NCBI RefSeq assembly: GCF_026339935.1
Contig: NZ_JAPEPX010000002.1
Location: 41,328-105,327, forward strand
Length of the DNA: 64,000 nucleotides
DNA from: Streptomyces sp. NBC_01551
GTDB lineage: Bacteria > Actinomycetota > Actinomycetes > Streptomycetales > Streptomycetaceae
Direction of reading: 5' to 3'
Below the pieces are notes generated by a model, which had not been told where the DNA came from, did no database searches, and was given only the letters and a program-made list of their open reading frames with translations. The position numbers and the translations under genes were made by a program. Below, one piece after another: positions 56,845 through 64,000 of this stretch (within the stretch, counting starts at the first letter, position 1; every line of letters starts with the position of its first letter).

Positions 56845-57633
56845 ATGCCCGTGAACGACATGATGGTCTCCGCCGCCACCCCCGACCTTCGCTTGAAGGC
56901 TGATCCTGACCAGCTGGCGGCCGACCAGGAGCTCTACGCGCAACTCCAGGCCGACGAGTTCGAAGGCGCCCGGTACCAGCACTTGCGTGACGACCTGTGG
57001 GTGTACGGGTGGCGGGTCATCCGCAAGTGGATGCGGGACGGCACGATCATCGCGCGCTGCCGCGAGCGCGACGTCCACTTCGCAGCCCCGTACACCGAGG
57101 TCGAGGACATGATGCGCCGCGCCGACTTCCGTGATGAGATCGCGCACGACTGCGTGAGCGCGGCGATCACAAAGTTCATGACCGCGATGCGCGGCGGAGA
57201 CGGCTGGACCCCGGACGGCGGCGCCACCATGCGCACCTTCCTGGTCGTCTACTGCCTGCACGATTTCCGGGACGCGTACCGCCGCTGGGCCGTTCCTCGT
57301 CGCCGTCGGCTCTACGAGATCACGGACGGGATCTGGCGGGGCCCTCAACTGCCGTGGGACCAGCCGGTCGTCGAGCTGACGCCGGCGGACATGATGGAGA
57401 TGCGCGGCACCCTGGATCTCATCCTCGACGAGGCGAACCTGGAGGAGCGGGCGATCTGCCAGCTGATCCTCTCCACCGGCGCCACCCAGGAGCAGATCGC
57501 CCGGGAACTCGGCACCACCCGCAAGTCCGTCGAGCGGCGCATGGCCCGGCTCCGCAAGCGCGCCCTGGCCCTGGCCGTCGCGATCGGCATCGACATGTGC
57601 CGCCCCTCCGTGCAGAGCGGAGCGGCCCGGTGA
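56845..57633 (+). CDS. Sigma-70-like regulator
   Basis: A 262-aa protein. A region-2-like helical middle (IAHDCVSAAITKFMTAMRGG, FLVVYCLHDFRDAYRRW) is followed by a region-4-like HTH at the C-terminus (EERAICQLILSTGATQEQIA, then RELGTTRKSVERRMARLRKRA). Such proteins accompany plasmid transfer genes in Streptomyces and probably control their expression. The first ~45 residues are poorly conserved-looking. Overlaps the next gene as GTGA. Confidence 0.65.
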   Translation: MPVNDMMVSAATPDLRLKADPDQLAADQELYAQLQADEFEGARYQHLRDDLWVYGWRVIRKWMRDGTIIARCRERDVHFAAPYTEVEDMMRRADFRDEIAHDCVSAAITKFMTAMRGGDGWTPDGGATMRTFLVVYCLHDFRDAYRRWAVPRRRRLYEITDGIWRGPQLPWDQPVVELTPADMMEMRGTLDLILDEANLEERAICQLILSTGATQEQIARELGTTRKSVERRMARLRKRALALAVAIGIDMCRPSVQSGAAR

Positions 57634-57977
57634 GCGTCGTCCTCGACATCCTGACCGGCTCGTTCGCGGAACTCCTCGGTGGCGTTCTCTTGCTGCTCGT
57701 GCTCGCCGCGTGGTCTCGTCGGCACTGGCGCTCGCGGACTTCCGCCCCCGTTCCCGCCTCCGTCTGCGCGAGCGGCCCGCCACCGCGACAGGCTCAGCGG
57801 TACACCCTGCTCGGCACCCACAGCCCCCACGGCGGCCCGGTGCAGATCGTCAGCGGACGTCCGCCGGGCACGGTGTACACGCATTGCGGCGAAGGAAGGC
57901 CGAGGAGGTTCGAGCTGACCGACGTGGCCCTCAGCGACGGCACGCACGTCGCGGAACCACTCGACCGCTACGTCTAG
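57630..57977 (+). CDS. Small membrane-anchored protein
   Basis: A 115-aa protein with one N-terminal helix (FAELLGGVLLLLVLAAW), a basic stretch and a soluble beta-rich C-terminal part (YTLLGTHSPHGGPVQIVSGR). Translationally coupled to the sigma-like gene by a GTGA overlap, so possibly its membrane partner. No family recognised. Confidence 0.5.
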   Translation: MSVVLDILTGSFAELLGGVLLLLVLAAWSRRHWRSRTSAPVPASVCASGPPPRQAQRYTLLGTHSPHGGPVQIVSGRPPGTVYTHCGEGRPRRFELTDVALSDGTHVAEPLDRYV

Positions 57978-58234
57978 AAGCTGCACGGCCGCTGCCGGAT
58001 CAGGGCTGTGCACCCGCCCTGCGGCCCTGGTTCCGGTTCGGGCCCTCAGCCCTCAGGCAGTTGCCGGAACCGCGGTAGTCAGGGTGGCCGGCCCTCCGCC
58101 TTGCGAGGCACGGTACCCGCCAGCCGCGTCACCAACCTGCCCGGACAACACACCTAGCCGCATCGCAGCGCCGCCCGCGGTGTCCCGCGTACGGCATCTG
58201 GTCAGTCACCCGGCGCCAGATCTATCGTGAGGCA

Positions 58235-58972
58235 ATGACGGCACACAGCCCGGGGGTGCCCGGCGGCGTGGACCAGGGCGAGTTGGGGACGACGGACGTG
58301 GTGCTGCGGGCGGGCGGCGCCTCCTGGCTCACCGTGCCGCGCTCGCTGGGGAGCGCCGCGCTGACCGCGCTCGGTACGGGCCTTCTCGGGCTCGCCCTCG
58401 TCCTGCCGGTGGCGGTGATCGTGCTCTTCTCCGGCGCCGGCTGGGCCACGGTGGGGGTGGCGGCCCTCTGGATGGTGTCGGCGGCCGTCGCGACGGGCTT
58501 CGCGGGCGCACTGGCCGTGGCCTGCTTCCGGGTGTACCGGATCAGGTTCTCCGCCGCCGGCGATCCCCCCGGGGTGCGCCTGGTGCGCGGCCTGGGGAGC
58601 GGTCCGTGGCGGCCGATGGAGGAGACGGACCGCCTGCGCCTGGAGCAGGAGATCGAGGAGCCGTACGCCGGGGACCCCCTCCCTGCCACCCGCGTCCTCA
58701 CGCTGCGCCTGATCCAGGACGACTCCGACGTCTGCCGAGCCGTCCTCCCGCCGGACACCGACGCCCGACAGCTCCTCGCGGCCCTGGAGCAGGCCCTGGG
58801 GCCGGCCGTCCTGCTCGAACTCCACGTCAAGCGCACCACCCGCCCCGCGCCCCGGCGCCGCCCCGGCCCCCGGAACCGCGGCCGGGGCGGGCCTTCCGGC
58901 ATCGGCATCAGCGGCGCCGGGGGCTACAGCTGCGGCGCCGGCAGCGGATGTGGCGGGGGCGGGGGCGGCTAG
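58235..58972 (+). CDS. Membrane protein with Gly/Cys-rich tail
   Basis: A 245-aa protein with two adjacent transmembrane helices (ALTALGTGLLGLALVLPVAV and VGVAALWMVSAAVATGFAGA), a soluble domain (residues ~115-205) and a tail GGYSCGAGSGCGGGGGG. It resembles Streptomyces proteins with TM pairs next to a PH-like domain. The two cysteines in the glycine tail are unusual. Function unknown. Confidence 0.6.
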   Translation: MTAHSPGVPGGVDQGELGTTDVVLRAGGASWLTVPRSLGSAALTALGTGLLGLALVLPVAVIVLFSGAGWATVGVAALWMVSAAVATGFAGALAVACFRVYRIRFSAAGDPPGVRLVRGLGSGPWRPMEETDRLRLEQEIEEPYAGDPLPATRVLTLRLIQDDSDVCRAVLPPDTDARQLLAALEQALGPAVLLELHVKRTTRPAPRRRPGPRNRGRGGPSGIGISGAGGYSCGAGSGCGGGGGG

Positions 58973-59119
58973 CCAGCGTCTCAACGGGGTGCGCCGTGTG
59001 CGCAGACGTTGAGGTACCCGATTCTGTACGTCGGTCGGGAGATGCAGGTGATGGCCGCCGGATCGTGATGCAGAGGCGTGAGGGCCGGAGCCACGACGCG
59101 GGGGTCGGGGCTCCGGCGG

Positions 59120-60124
59120 TCACAGGGACGGGTCCAACGTGAGCGCTCGCAGCAGTCGTGCGAGGCGGCCTGGTTCCTGCCGGGGTCGCGCGGGCATCTC
59201 CGGTGGCGGGCCGTACACCCCGAGAGGCGGGTTGGGCGTCGCCGGGAGCGGGGCGGGCGCTTCGGGAGGGTAGGTGGGTGTCTCCGGCTGGGGGTGTGAT
59301 GTCTCTGCGGCGCTCTCCTTGTGCGGGGAGGAGTGGTTGAGGAGGGCGATCGTGATGGCGGCGACCTCCTGGACCGAGGAGCTCTTCGCCACTGCCTCGA
59401 TGAGGCGAGCGGCAAGGTCTTCTCTCCCGCCCTCCTTGAAGCTGATGGCCAGCTCCGCGATCTCGTCACCCGGGCGTGTCACGGCGGCCTTGATGACGGC
59501 GTCGAACGGGTCCAGGGTCACCGACTGGTCCGTTCGCGCCCGGGTGTTGGCCGGCTTCGGGGTGTCATGCATGCGCTCAGCGACCCTGTACCAGGACTCA
59601 GGGTCCTCGGCGCCGCATGCATGTGCGATGGCGGCCACGACGTCAGGCCTGGGAGGCCGACTCCGGGGCGGCTTCTGGTTGATGCCGTCAAAGATCGTGC
59701 TCTTCGGTACCCCCGTGCGCTCGGCAACGAGCCTGAGGGTGAGACCGGCTGACGCCATCAGGTCGCGGAGCCCTTGCTGGAGCTTCTGGAGATCGTCGGT
59801 TTCCGGAGCCACGTGCTGACTGCGGCTGAGTGGATGAGGCTCGAACTTGCCGCGCTGTGCCAGCCGCGCCCTCTGGTATCGGGCGTGGATCACTGCCACG
59901 AGCTGCGCGCTGGTCTCGTCCCCCTGGTGGAGGAGCGAGAGGACCTCCGTCAAGACAGGCCAGGTCGGGACCGCCTTGCCGGAAAACATCCTGGAGAGGG
60001 TCGAGATGGAGATGCGCGACGGCGTGTGGCGGTGGATCGACTTCAGGGTGGGTTGGCCGTTGTGGTCCTTGAGGTGGCGGAGCGCGGACGCGAACTCCGC
60101 CACCTCAGGGAGGGTGTTCTCCAT
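59120..60124 (-). CDS. HTH regulator with two helix-turn-helix segments
   Basis: A 334-aa protein. Residues ~20-60 (LKSIHRHTPSRISISTLSRM) and ~125-165 (GLTLRLVAERTGVPKSTIFD) each look like an XRE-type HTH. A helical domain follows (AELAISFKEGGREDLAARLI), then a Pro-rich C-terminal tail. Double-HTH proteins of this type occur on Streptomyces plasmids. Same strand as, and upstream of, nothing obvious; the small gene at 60136 ends 11 bases before its start and may be co-transcribed with it. Confidence 0.65.
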   Translation of the reverse strand: MENTLPEVAEFASALRHLKDHNGQPTLKSIHRHTPSRISISTLSRMFSGKAVPTWPVLTEVLSLLHQGDETSAQLVAVIHARYQRARLAQRGKFEPHPLSRSQHVAPETDDLQKLQQGLRDLMASAGLTLRLVAERTGVPKSTIFDGINQKPPRSRPPRPDVVAAIAHACGAEDPESWYRVAERMHDTPKPANTRARTDQSVTLDPFDAVIKAAVTRPGDEIAELAISFKEGGREDLAARLIEAVAKSSSVQEVAAITIALLNHSSPHKESAAETSHPQPETPTYPPEAPAPLPATPNPPLGVYGPPPEMPARPRQEPGRLARLLRALTLDPSL

Positions 60125-60135
60125 GTGCCGGGCCG

Positions 60136-60399
60136 CTATCGAGCGACGCCCGGCTCTGCCGCGGGGGTCGAGGCGGTGAGCCGACGTACCGCCTCGACAC
60201 CGGCGATGACCGCCACCACGACCTGGACGCTCGTCGCCGGCGGCATCCCGGCGAGGGACAGGCCCACCGTGGCGAGCACGGCGAGCAGGATCACGATGAC
60301 GAACGCCTTCGTCGGCTTGAAGCGCTTCTTCTTCTCGGGAACCACGCAGTTCGTGGTTCCCGAGAAGCGCTTGAACAGGCGTTGAAGCCTGGTGCCCAT
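60136..60399 (-). CDS. Small two-helix membrane protein with an in-frame palindrome
   Basis: An 87-aa protein from ATG 60399 (AAGGAG five bases upstream). After a basic N-terminus it has two hydrophobic helices (AFVIVILLAVLATVGLSLAG and VQVVVAVIAGVEAVRRL). A 15-bp-arm inverted repeat (60331-60367) is embedded in frame and encodes FSGTTNCVVPEK. It probably forms a transcription unit with the HTH regulator downstream. No family recognised. Confidence 0.5.
   Translation of the reverse strand: MGTRLQRLFKRFSGTTNCVVPEKKKRFKPTKAFVIVILLAVLATVGLSLAGMPPATSVQVVVAVIAGVEAVRRLTASTPAAEPGVAR
60331..60367. repeat. Inverted repeat inside a coding sequence
   Basis: CTTCTCGGGAACCAC and GTGGTTCCCGAGAAG are separated by seven bases. 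Lower-grade symmetry extends outward (GAAGCGCTT on both sides). Confidence 0.7.
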
Positions 60400-61074
60400 G
60401 TCACTCCTTGAGTTGTTGGCGCAGACCTTTTTGGTTGCTGGAGCACCCGCCCGCGGATTGGCAGCTCCGCGTCGGATTTCTAGATTAGGGCACACGAATA
60501 GCGGATTATGCAAGGCCGTTGGAAGCAGCCTTAACCCCCCGCACTTTTGTGCGAGGGGTTAAGGCTTTTTTGGAGCTTTACGTTCCGTCGTCCGCTGCCA
60601 ACGGTGACGGTCCTTCCCCGGCGGTCTGCGCCAACAGAAGCCATGGGGCACACGGGCGACGACCCCCCTGAATGGAGTCGCGGTTCGCTCGGTGACGGGG
60701 TCCATCAAGCACCCGGTGCCCCGCGTCCGGCAACCTCTCTTTTTCTCCCGGATGCAATTCCAGTGGAGCTGAGCTGCGTAAATTCAATTTTTTCAGCAAG
60801 CGTCCGGAGGTGTCCGTCCGGGGAAATTTGCAAACGCCGGACAGGAAACGCAAACCAGAACAGTTGACAGTGGGTTTCCTGGAAAGGGAGGGCGGAGCGG
60901 AGCCGCTGCCAGGGGACCGCGTTCGCGGTGACGTACGTGCGGTGCCTCGTGAGTCAAGCGGTCGGCGAGCTGTGCGCGGTCTGCACCGAGGTCGGCAAGC
61001 CGACGGCGTCCGCGCAACCAACGGAACGGCCAGTACGTCGGCCGACGCCCCGGCTGTGCGGCTGGGGCGGTGGC
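60400..61074. other. Low-GC non-coding stretch with an orphan terminator
   Basis: 675 bases without a supported gene, including A/T-rich parts near 60480-60510 and 60770-60830. A strong plus-strand terminator at 60529-60571 has no annotated plus-strand gene before it. Confidence 0.45.
60529..60571 (+). terminator. Intrinsic terminator without an upstream gene
   Basis: CCTTAACCCC...GCAC / GTGC...GGGGTTAAGG forms a long stem with a TTTT loop and is followed by six T residues, the canonical arrangement for the plus strand. The nearest plus-strand gene ends 1.5 kb upstream, and the genes between are on the minus strand. Confidence 0.75.
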
Positions 61075-61215
61075 TCACTCCTCCGTGTCCTCACAAACGT
61101 CGCCGCCCCCGGCGTTGCGGGCTTCCCGGCGGGCCCGGCGGACTTCCAGCGTGATGGCGAGAGACGAGCCGATGATCGTGAGGAGGTCGGCGGTGGCGGA
61201 GATGATCTCGATCAT
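61075..61215 (-). CDS. Very small membrane protein
   Basis: A 46-aa ORF from ATG 61215, preceded by AAAGGG, with Streptomyces codon bias. One hydrophobic helix (ADLLTIIGSSLAITLEV) is followed by a basic patch and an acidic tail. Its size and topology resemble short stress or toxin-like peptides, but nothing more can be said. Confidence 0.45.
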   Translation of the reverse strand: MIEIISATADLLTIIGSSLAITLEVRRARREARNAGGGDVCEDTEE

Positions 61216-61382
61216 GGGACTGCCCTTTCGGTCGGGAGCCGCTGTGTGACGGCTCGGGGCAGACCTTGATGCGGAGTTGGGCTATCCGGACCACGCAGGC
61301 AGGACATCGCAGGTAAGTTCCGGACCCAGAGGTGGTTGTCCAGAACGAGGCGGACAACGGGCACGGGGCAAGGGGGCGCTTT

Positions 61383-64000
61383 ATGCCGGTCAGGGGGGCC
61401 GCGGGCGGGAGGCCGTGGGGGCCGATCCGGCCCGAGAACACGCAGGCGGGGAAGCTGGCGGAGTTCTTGCGGGCGCGCGTGGACGAGTCGGGCAAGACGC
61501 TGGCAGTACTGGCCGGCGAGGTGAACGTGTCCAAGTCCCAGGTCAGTGCCTACCTGGCCGGAAAGATTCCGCCGCAGCCGTTCGTCGCGGCGCTCATCAG
61601 GGCGACCGTGCCGCCCCTGTTACGCGAGCGGCGACAGGAAGAGGCGGCTGGGATGCTGCGGGACGCGGTGCTCCCCCCGCGTACCGCTCGGGCGGCACCC
61701 TCGACACGGCCGACCGAGGGTGCGGTGGACATCGCCGCCGTACAGGCGCTGCAGATCGAGACCTACGACCGGCTGACCCGCTCCCTGGAACAACAGGGCG
61801 AGCTGCGGCAGGCCGCCGACAACTCGGCGAAGCTGATCATGGTGCTGCTGGGCGTGATCTACAGGCTGCAGGAACGCGTGACCGGACTGGCCGCGGAACG
61901 CGACCAGCTCAGGAACGGCGCTGGGGACGCGGAGGTCAAAGCGGCCGACGAACGGCTCAGCCAAGCCCTCGGCCAGCAGACGAGAGCGCAAGAGGAACTG
62001 GAGCGGGCCGAGGAGAAGAAGCGGCAGGCCGAGGCCCTGTCGTCCCAGCTGCAAGAGCGGATCGACGAGCTGACCGATGAACTCGACCGCCTGCGCGGAC
62101 CGAGCTCGCCCCCGCACGACATCCTTCATGTACCGGCAGGCTCCGGCGGCAGGGCACACGCCGGGGCGCACGAGGTGCCGCGGGATCCCGGAGGCGACGA
62201 CATCGACGTCGTCCTGGCTCGCGTGAGGGCCGTCAACGACACCGACGACGACACCGTCACCCGCATCAGCACCGAAACGGGACTGGACCCGAGCGTGCAC
62301 GAACGCGTCCCGGACAACCCCGTCACCAGCGCAGACCGCAGGGACAACCGCAGCCTCGAACAGCTGAGCACCACTGCGGAGAAGGCAGCCGAAAACGGCT
62401 CCGCGGCCGAGGCCGCCGCCGCGTACGGTGCTCTCGCCCGCGCCTCCATCCGGTTGCTGGGCCCTACCTACCCCGACACCTTCACCAGAAGGTACGAGCA
62501 CGCGTACTGGACCGGAGAGACCGGAGACGCGGCAGCCACCCTCGACCTGTACGTGGGAATCCTGCGGGACGAGACCACGGCCCTGGGCCCCGACCACCAC
62601 GAAACCCTGGGCACCCGGCACCTCCTCGCCGGTTGGACGGGCCGGAGCGGAGACCCTGCTGTCGCGCGGGACCTCCTTGCCACTCTGATTGCCGACAGCA
62701 AGCGCGTCCGAGGGGCCGAGAATCCAGAGACCCTCTTCGCCCGACAGGAGCACGCGCACTGGACGGGTGAGGCCGGAGCCCCAGAGACGGCCCGCGACCT
62801 CTACGCCGCCCTCGCCACCGACCGCGAGCGTGTCCACGGACCCGACCACACCGGCACCCTCCTTGCGCACCACGAGCACGCCCGCTGGACGGGTGTGGCC
62901 GGAGACCCGGAGACAGCTCGCGACCTGTACGCCGATCACATCACCGACCGCGAACGTGTCCACGGACCTGACCACCCCGACACCCTGAACACGCGCCACG
63001 AGCACGCGCACTGGACGGGCGAGGCCGGAGACCCAGAGACCGCCCGCGATCTCTACGCCGACCTCGTACCCGACCAGGAACGCGCTCAAGGACCTGACCA
63101 CTCCGACACCCTCAACACGCGCCACGAGGATGCCCGCTGGACGGGTGAGGCCGGAGACCCAGAGACCGCCCGTGACCTCTACGCCGGCCTCGTACCCGAC
63201 CGGGAACGCGCCGAGGGACCCGAGCATGCGAACGCCCTCCTTGCGCGCCACGAGCACGCCCGCTGGACGGGTGTGGCCGGAGACCCGGAGACCGCCCGCG
63301 ACCTGTACGCCGACCTCGTCACCGACCGCGAACGTGTCCACGGACCTGACCACCCCGACACCCTGAACACGCGCCACGAGCACGCGTACTGGACGGGCGA
63401 GGCCGGAGACTTGGCCATTGCACGCGACCTCTACTCCGCTCTGCTACCCAACCGTCACCGTGTCCAGGGAGCCGACCATCCTGGCACCCTCAACACGCGC
63501 CACGAGCACGCCCTCCTGACAGGTGAGGCCGGAGACCCGGCCGCCGCACGCGACCTCCTCGCCGCTCTGGTGCCCGACAGCGAACGCGCCCTCGGGCCCG
63601 ACCACCCCGACACTCAGCTCACCCGTGAGGGGCTCGCATTCTGGACAGGTGAGGCCGGAGACCCGGTCACCGCACGCGACCTGTACGCCGACCTCATCAC
63701 CGACGTCACGCGGGCTCTCGGCCCCGATCACCCGGAAACCCTGCACGCTCGCCGCGAGTTCGCGCGCTGGACAGGTGAGGCCGGAGACCCGGTCACCGCA
63801 CGAGACCTCTACCTCAACCTCATCACCGAACACGAGCGGCTGGTAGGCGCGGACGACTCCGGCACCCTCATCAGCAGGGCAGGCCTCGCTCGCTGGACCG
63901 GCCGTGCCGGCAGCCCCGCTCGCGCCCGCGACCTGTGCAAAGAGCTGCTGCCCGACCTCCAGCGGACCTTGCTTCCCGACGACCACGCCACACTCGACAC
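61383..64000 (+). CDS. HTH / coiled-coil / 42-aa repeat protein, 3' end outside window
   Basis: ATG 61383 follows AAGGGGG. The frame stays open to the window end, so at least 872 aa. Residues ~20-60 form an HTH (LAVLAGEVNVSKSQVSAYLA). Residues ~130-245 are a long coiled coil with EELERAEEKKRQAEALSSQL. From about residue 368 at least twelve tandem 42-residue TPR-like units follow, each near HEHARWTGEAGDPETARDLY, then a ...DRERVHGPDHPDTLNTR-type half. Neighbouring copies are almost identical at the DNA level, indicating recent expansion. Streptomyces proteins with this plan are likely sensors or regulators with a large partner-binding scaffold. Function unknown. Confidence 0.8.
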   Translation, partial: MPVRGAAGGRPWGPIRPENTQAGKLAEFLRARVDESGKTLAVLAGEVNVSKSQVSAYLAGKIPPQPFVAALIRATVPPLLRERRQEEAAGMLRDAVLPPRTARAAPSTRPTEGAVDIAAVQALQIETYDRLTRSLEQQGELRQAADNSAKLIMVLLGVIYRLQERVTGLAAERDQLRNGAGDAEVKAADERLSQALGQQTRAQEELERAEEKKRQAEALSSQLQERIDELTDELDRLRGPSSPPHDILHVPAGSGGRAHAGAHEVPRDPGGDDIDVVLARVRAVNDTDDDTVTRISTETGLDPSVHERVPDNPVTSADRRDNRSLEQLSTTAEKAAENGSAAEAAAAYGALARASIRLLGPTYPDTFTRRYEHAYWTGETGDAAATLDLYVGILRDETTALGPDHHETLGTRHLLAGWTGRSGDPAVARDLLATLIADSKRVRGAENPETLFARQEHAHWTGEAGAPETARDLYAALATDRERVHGPDHTGTLLAHHEHARWTGVAGDPETARDLYADHITDRERVHGPDHPDTLNTRHEHAHWTGEAGDPETARDLYADLVPDQERAQGPDHSDTLNTRHEDARWTGEAGDPETARDLYAGLVPDRERAEGPEHANALLARHEHARWTGVAGDPETARDLYADLVTDRERVHGPDHPDTLNTRHEHAYWTGEAGDLAIARDLYSALLPNRHRVQGADHPGTLNTRHEHALLTGEAGDPAAARDLLAALVPDSERALGPDHPDTQLTREGLAFWTGEAGDPVTARDLYADLITDVTRALGPDHPETLHARREFARWTGEAGDPVTARDLYLNLITEHERLVGADDSGTLISRAGLARWTGRAGSPARARDLCKELLPDLQRTLLPDDHATLD

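Noticed and set aside
61620..63986. Minus-strand ORFs over the 42-aa repeat region
   Set aside because: They reproduce the repeat period in reverse but give Val/Gly/Ser-rich nonsense; the plus-strand frame begins with an HTH and a ribosome-binding site.

Overview
The window reads as a Streptomyces (or close actinomycete) accessory region. GC content is very high with strong GC3 bias, GTG and TTG starts are frequent, and the gene content is typical of that group. A plasmid-type ParA/ParB pair, two small winged-helix proteins that look like a replication-control pair, and a full actinobacterial type IV secretion/conjugation module suggest a large conjugative plasmid, or an integrated element or chromosome arm derived from one. 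No rRNA or tRNA gene was seen. Mobile-element scars, frameshifts and decayed genes are common.

Layout. 1-8.3 kb: 3' end of an FG-GAP repeat protein, a small membrane protein with a sigma-like regulator, an HTH/membrane protein and a 1263-aa HTH-STAND protein. 8.6-11.6 kb: decayed CRISPR-like units, a divergent DUF1326/DUF2182 pair, gene remnants and a decayed four-repeat CRISPR array on the minus strand. 11.7-21.7 kb: the most notable region. A complete type I-E Cascade operon (cas8e-cas11-cas7-cas5-cas6e) without cas3, cas1 or cas2 converges on a gene for a 1252-aa trypsin-like protease/STAND ATPase/beta-propeller protein. A small two-TM protein lies between them and a divergent Trypco1-type gene lies beyond the protease gene. 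22.2-28.2 kb: parB, parA, two unknowns and two winged-helix genes ending in a strong terminator. 28.4-31.6 kb: two CRISPR mini-arrays, a truncated permease and a methyltransferase/TetR pair. 31.9-37.7 kb: an ATP-grasp-modified RiPP (graspetide) cluster with a frameshifted maturase, then a regulator, an acetyltransferase and a phosphotransferase. 37.8-43.9 kb: a Fic/Doc-like toxin-antitoxin pair, two CRISPR segments separated by an inverted-repeat-bounded cargo gene, a maleylpyruvate-isomerase-like gene and broken transposition genes (IS5-like, TniA-like) with a TniB-like ATPase. 44.2-55.7 kb: the conjugation module (transglycosylase/M23 hydrolase, ParA-like ATPase, pilin-like, VirB8-like, VirB6/TrbL-like, SCO6880-like, VirB4-like and VirD4-like proteins). 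56.3-64 kb: another CRISPR mini-array, a sigma-like gene, membrane proteins, an HTH regulator and the start of a large HTH/coiled-coil protein with 42-aa repeats that runs off the end.

Working hypothesis. The Cascade genes would load crRNAs from the dispersed type I-E mini-arrays. With no Cas3 visible, target recognition would have to feed a different effector, and the adjacent protease-STAND protein with its Trypco1 partner is the obvious candidate. This would be a crRNA-guided, proteolytic, abortive-type defence carried on a conjugative replicon. The gene content is seen directly; the functional link is inferred.
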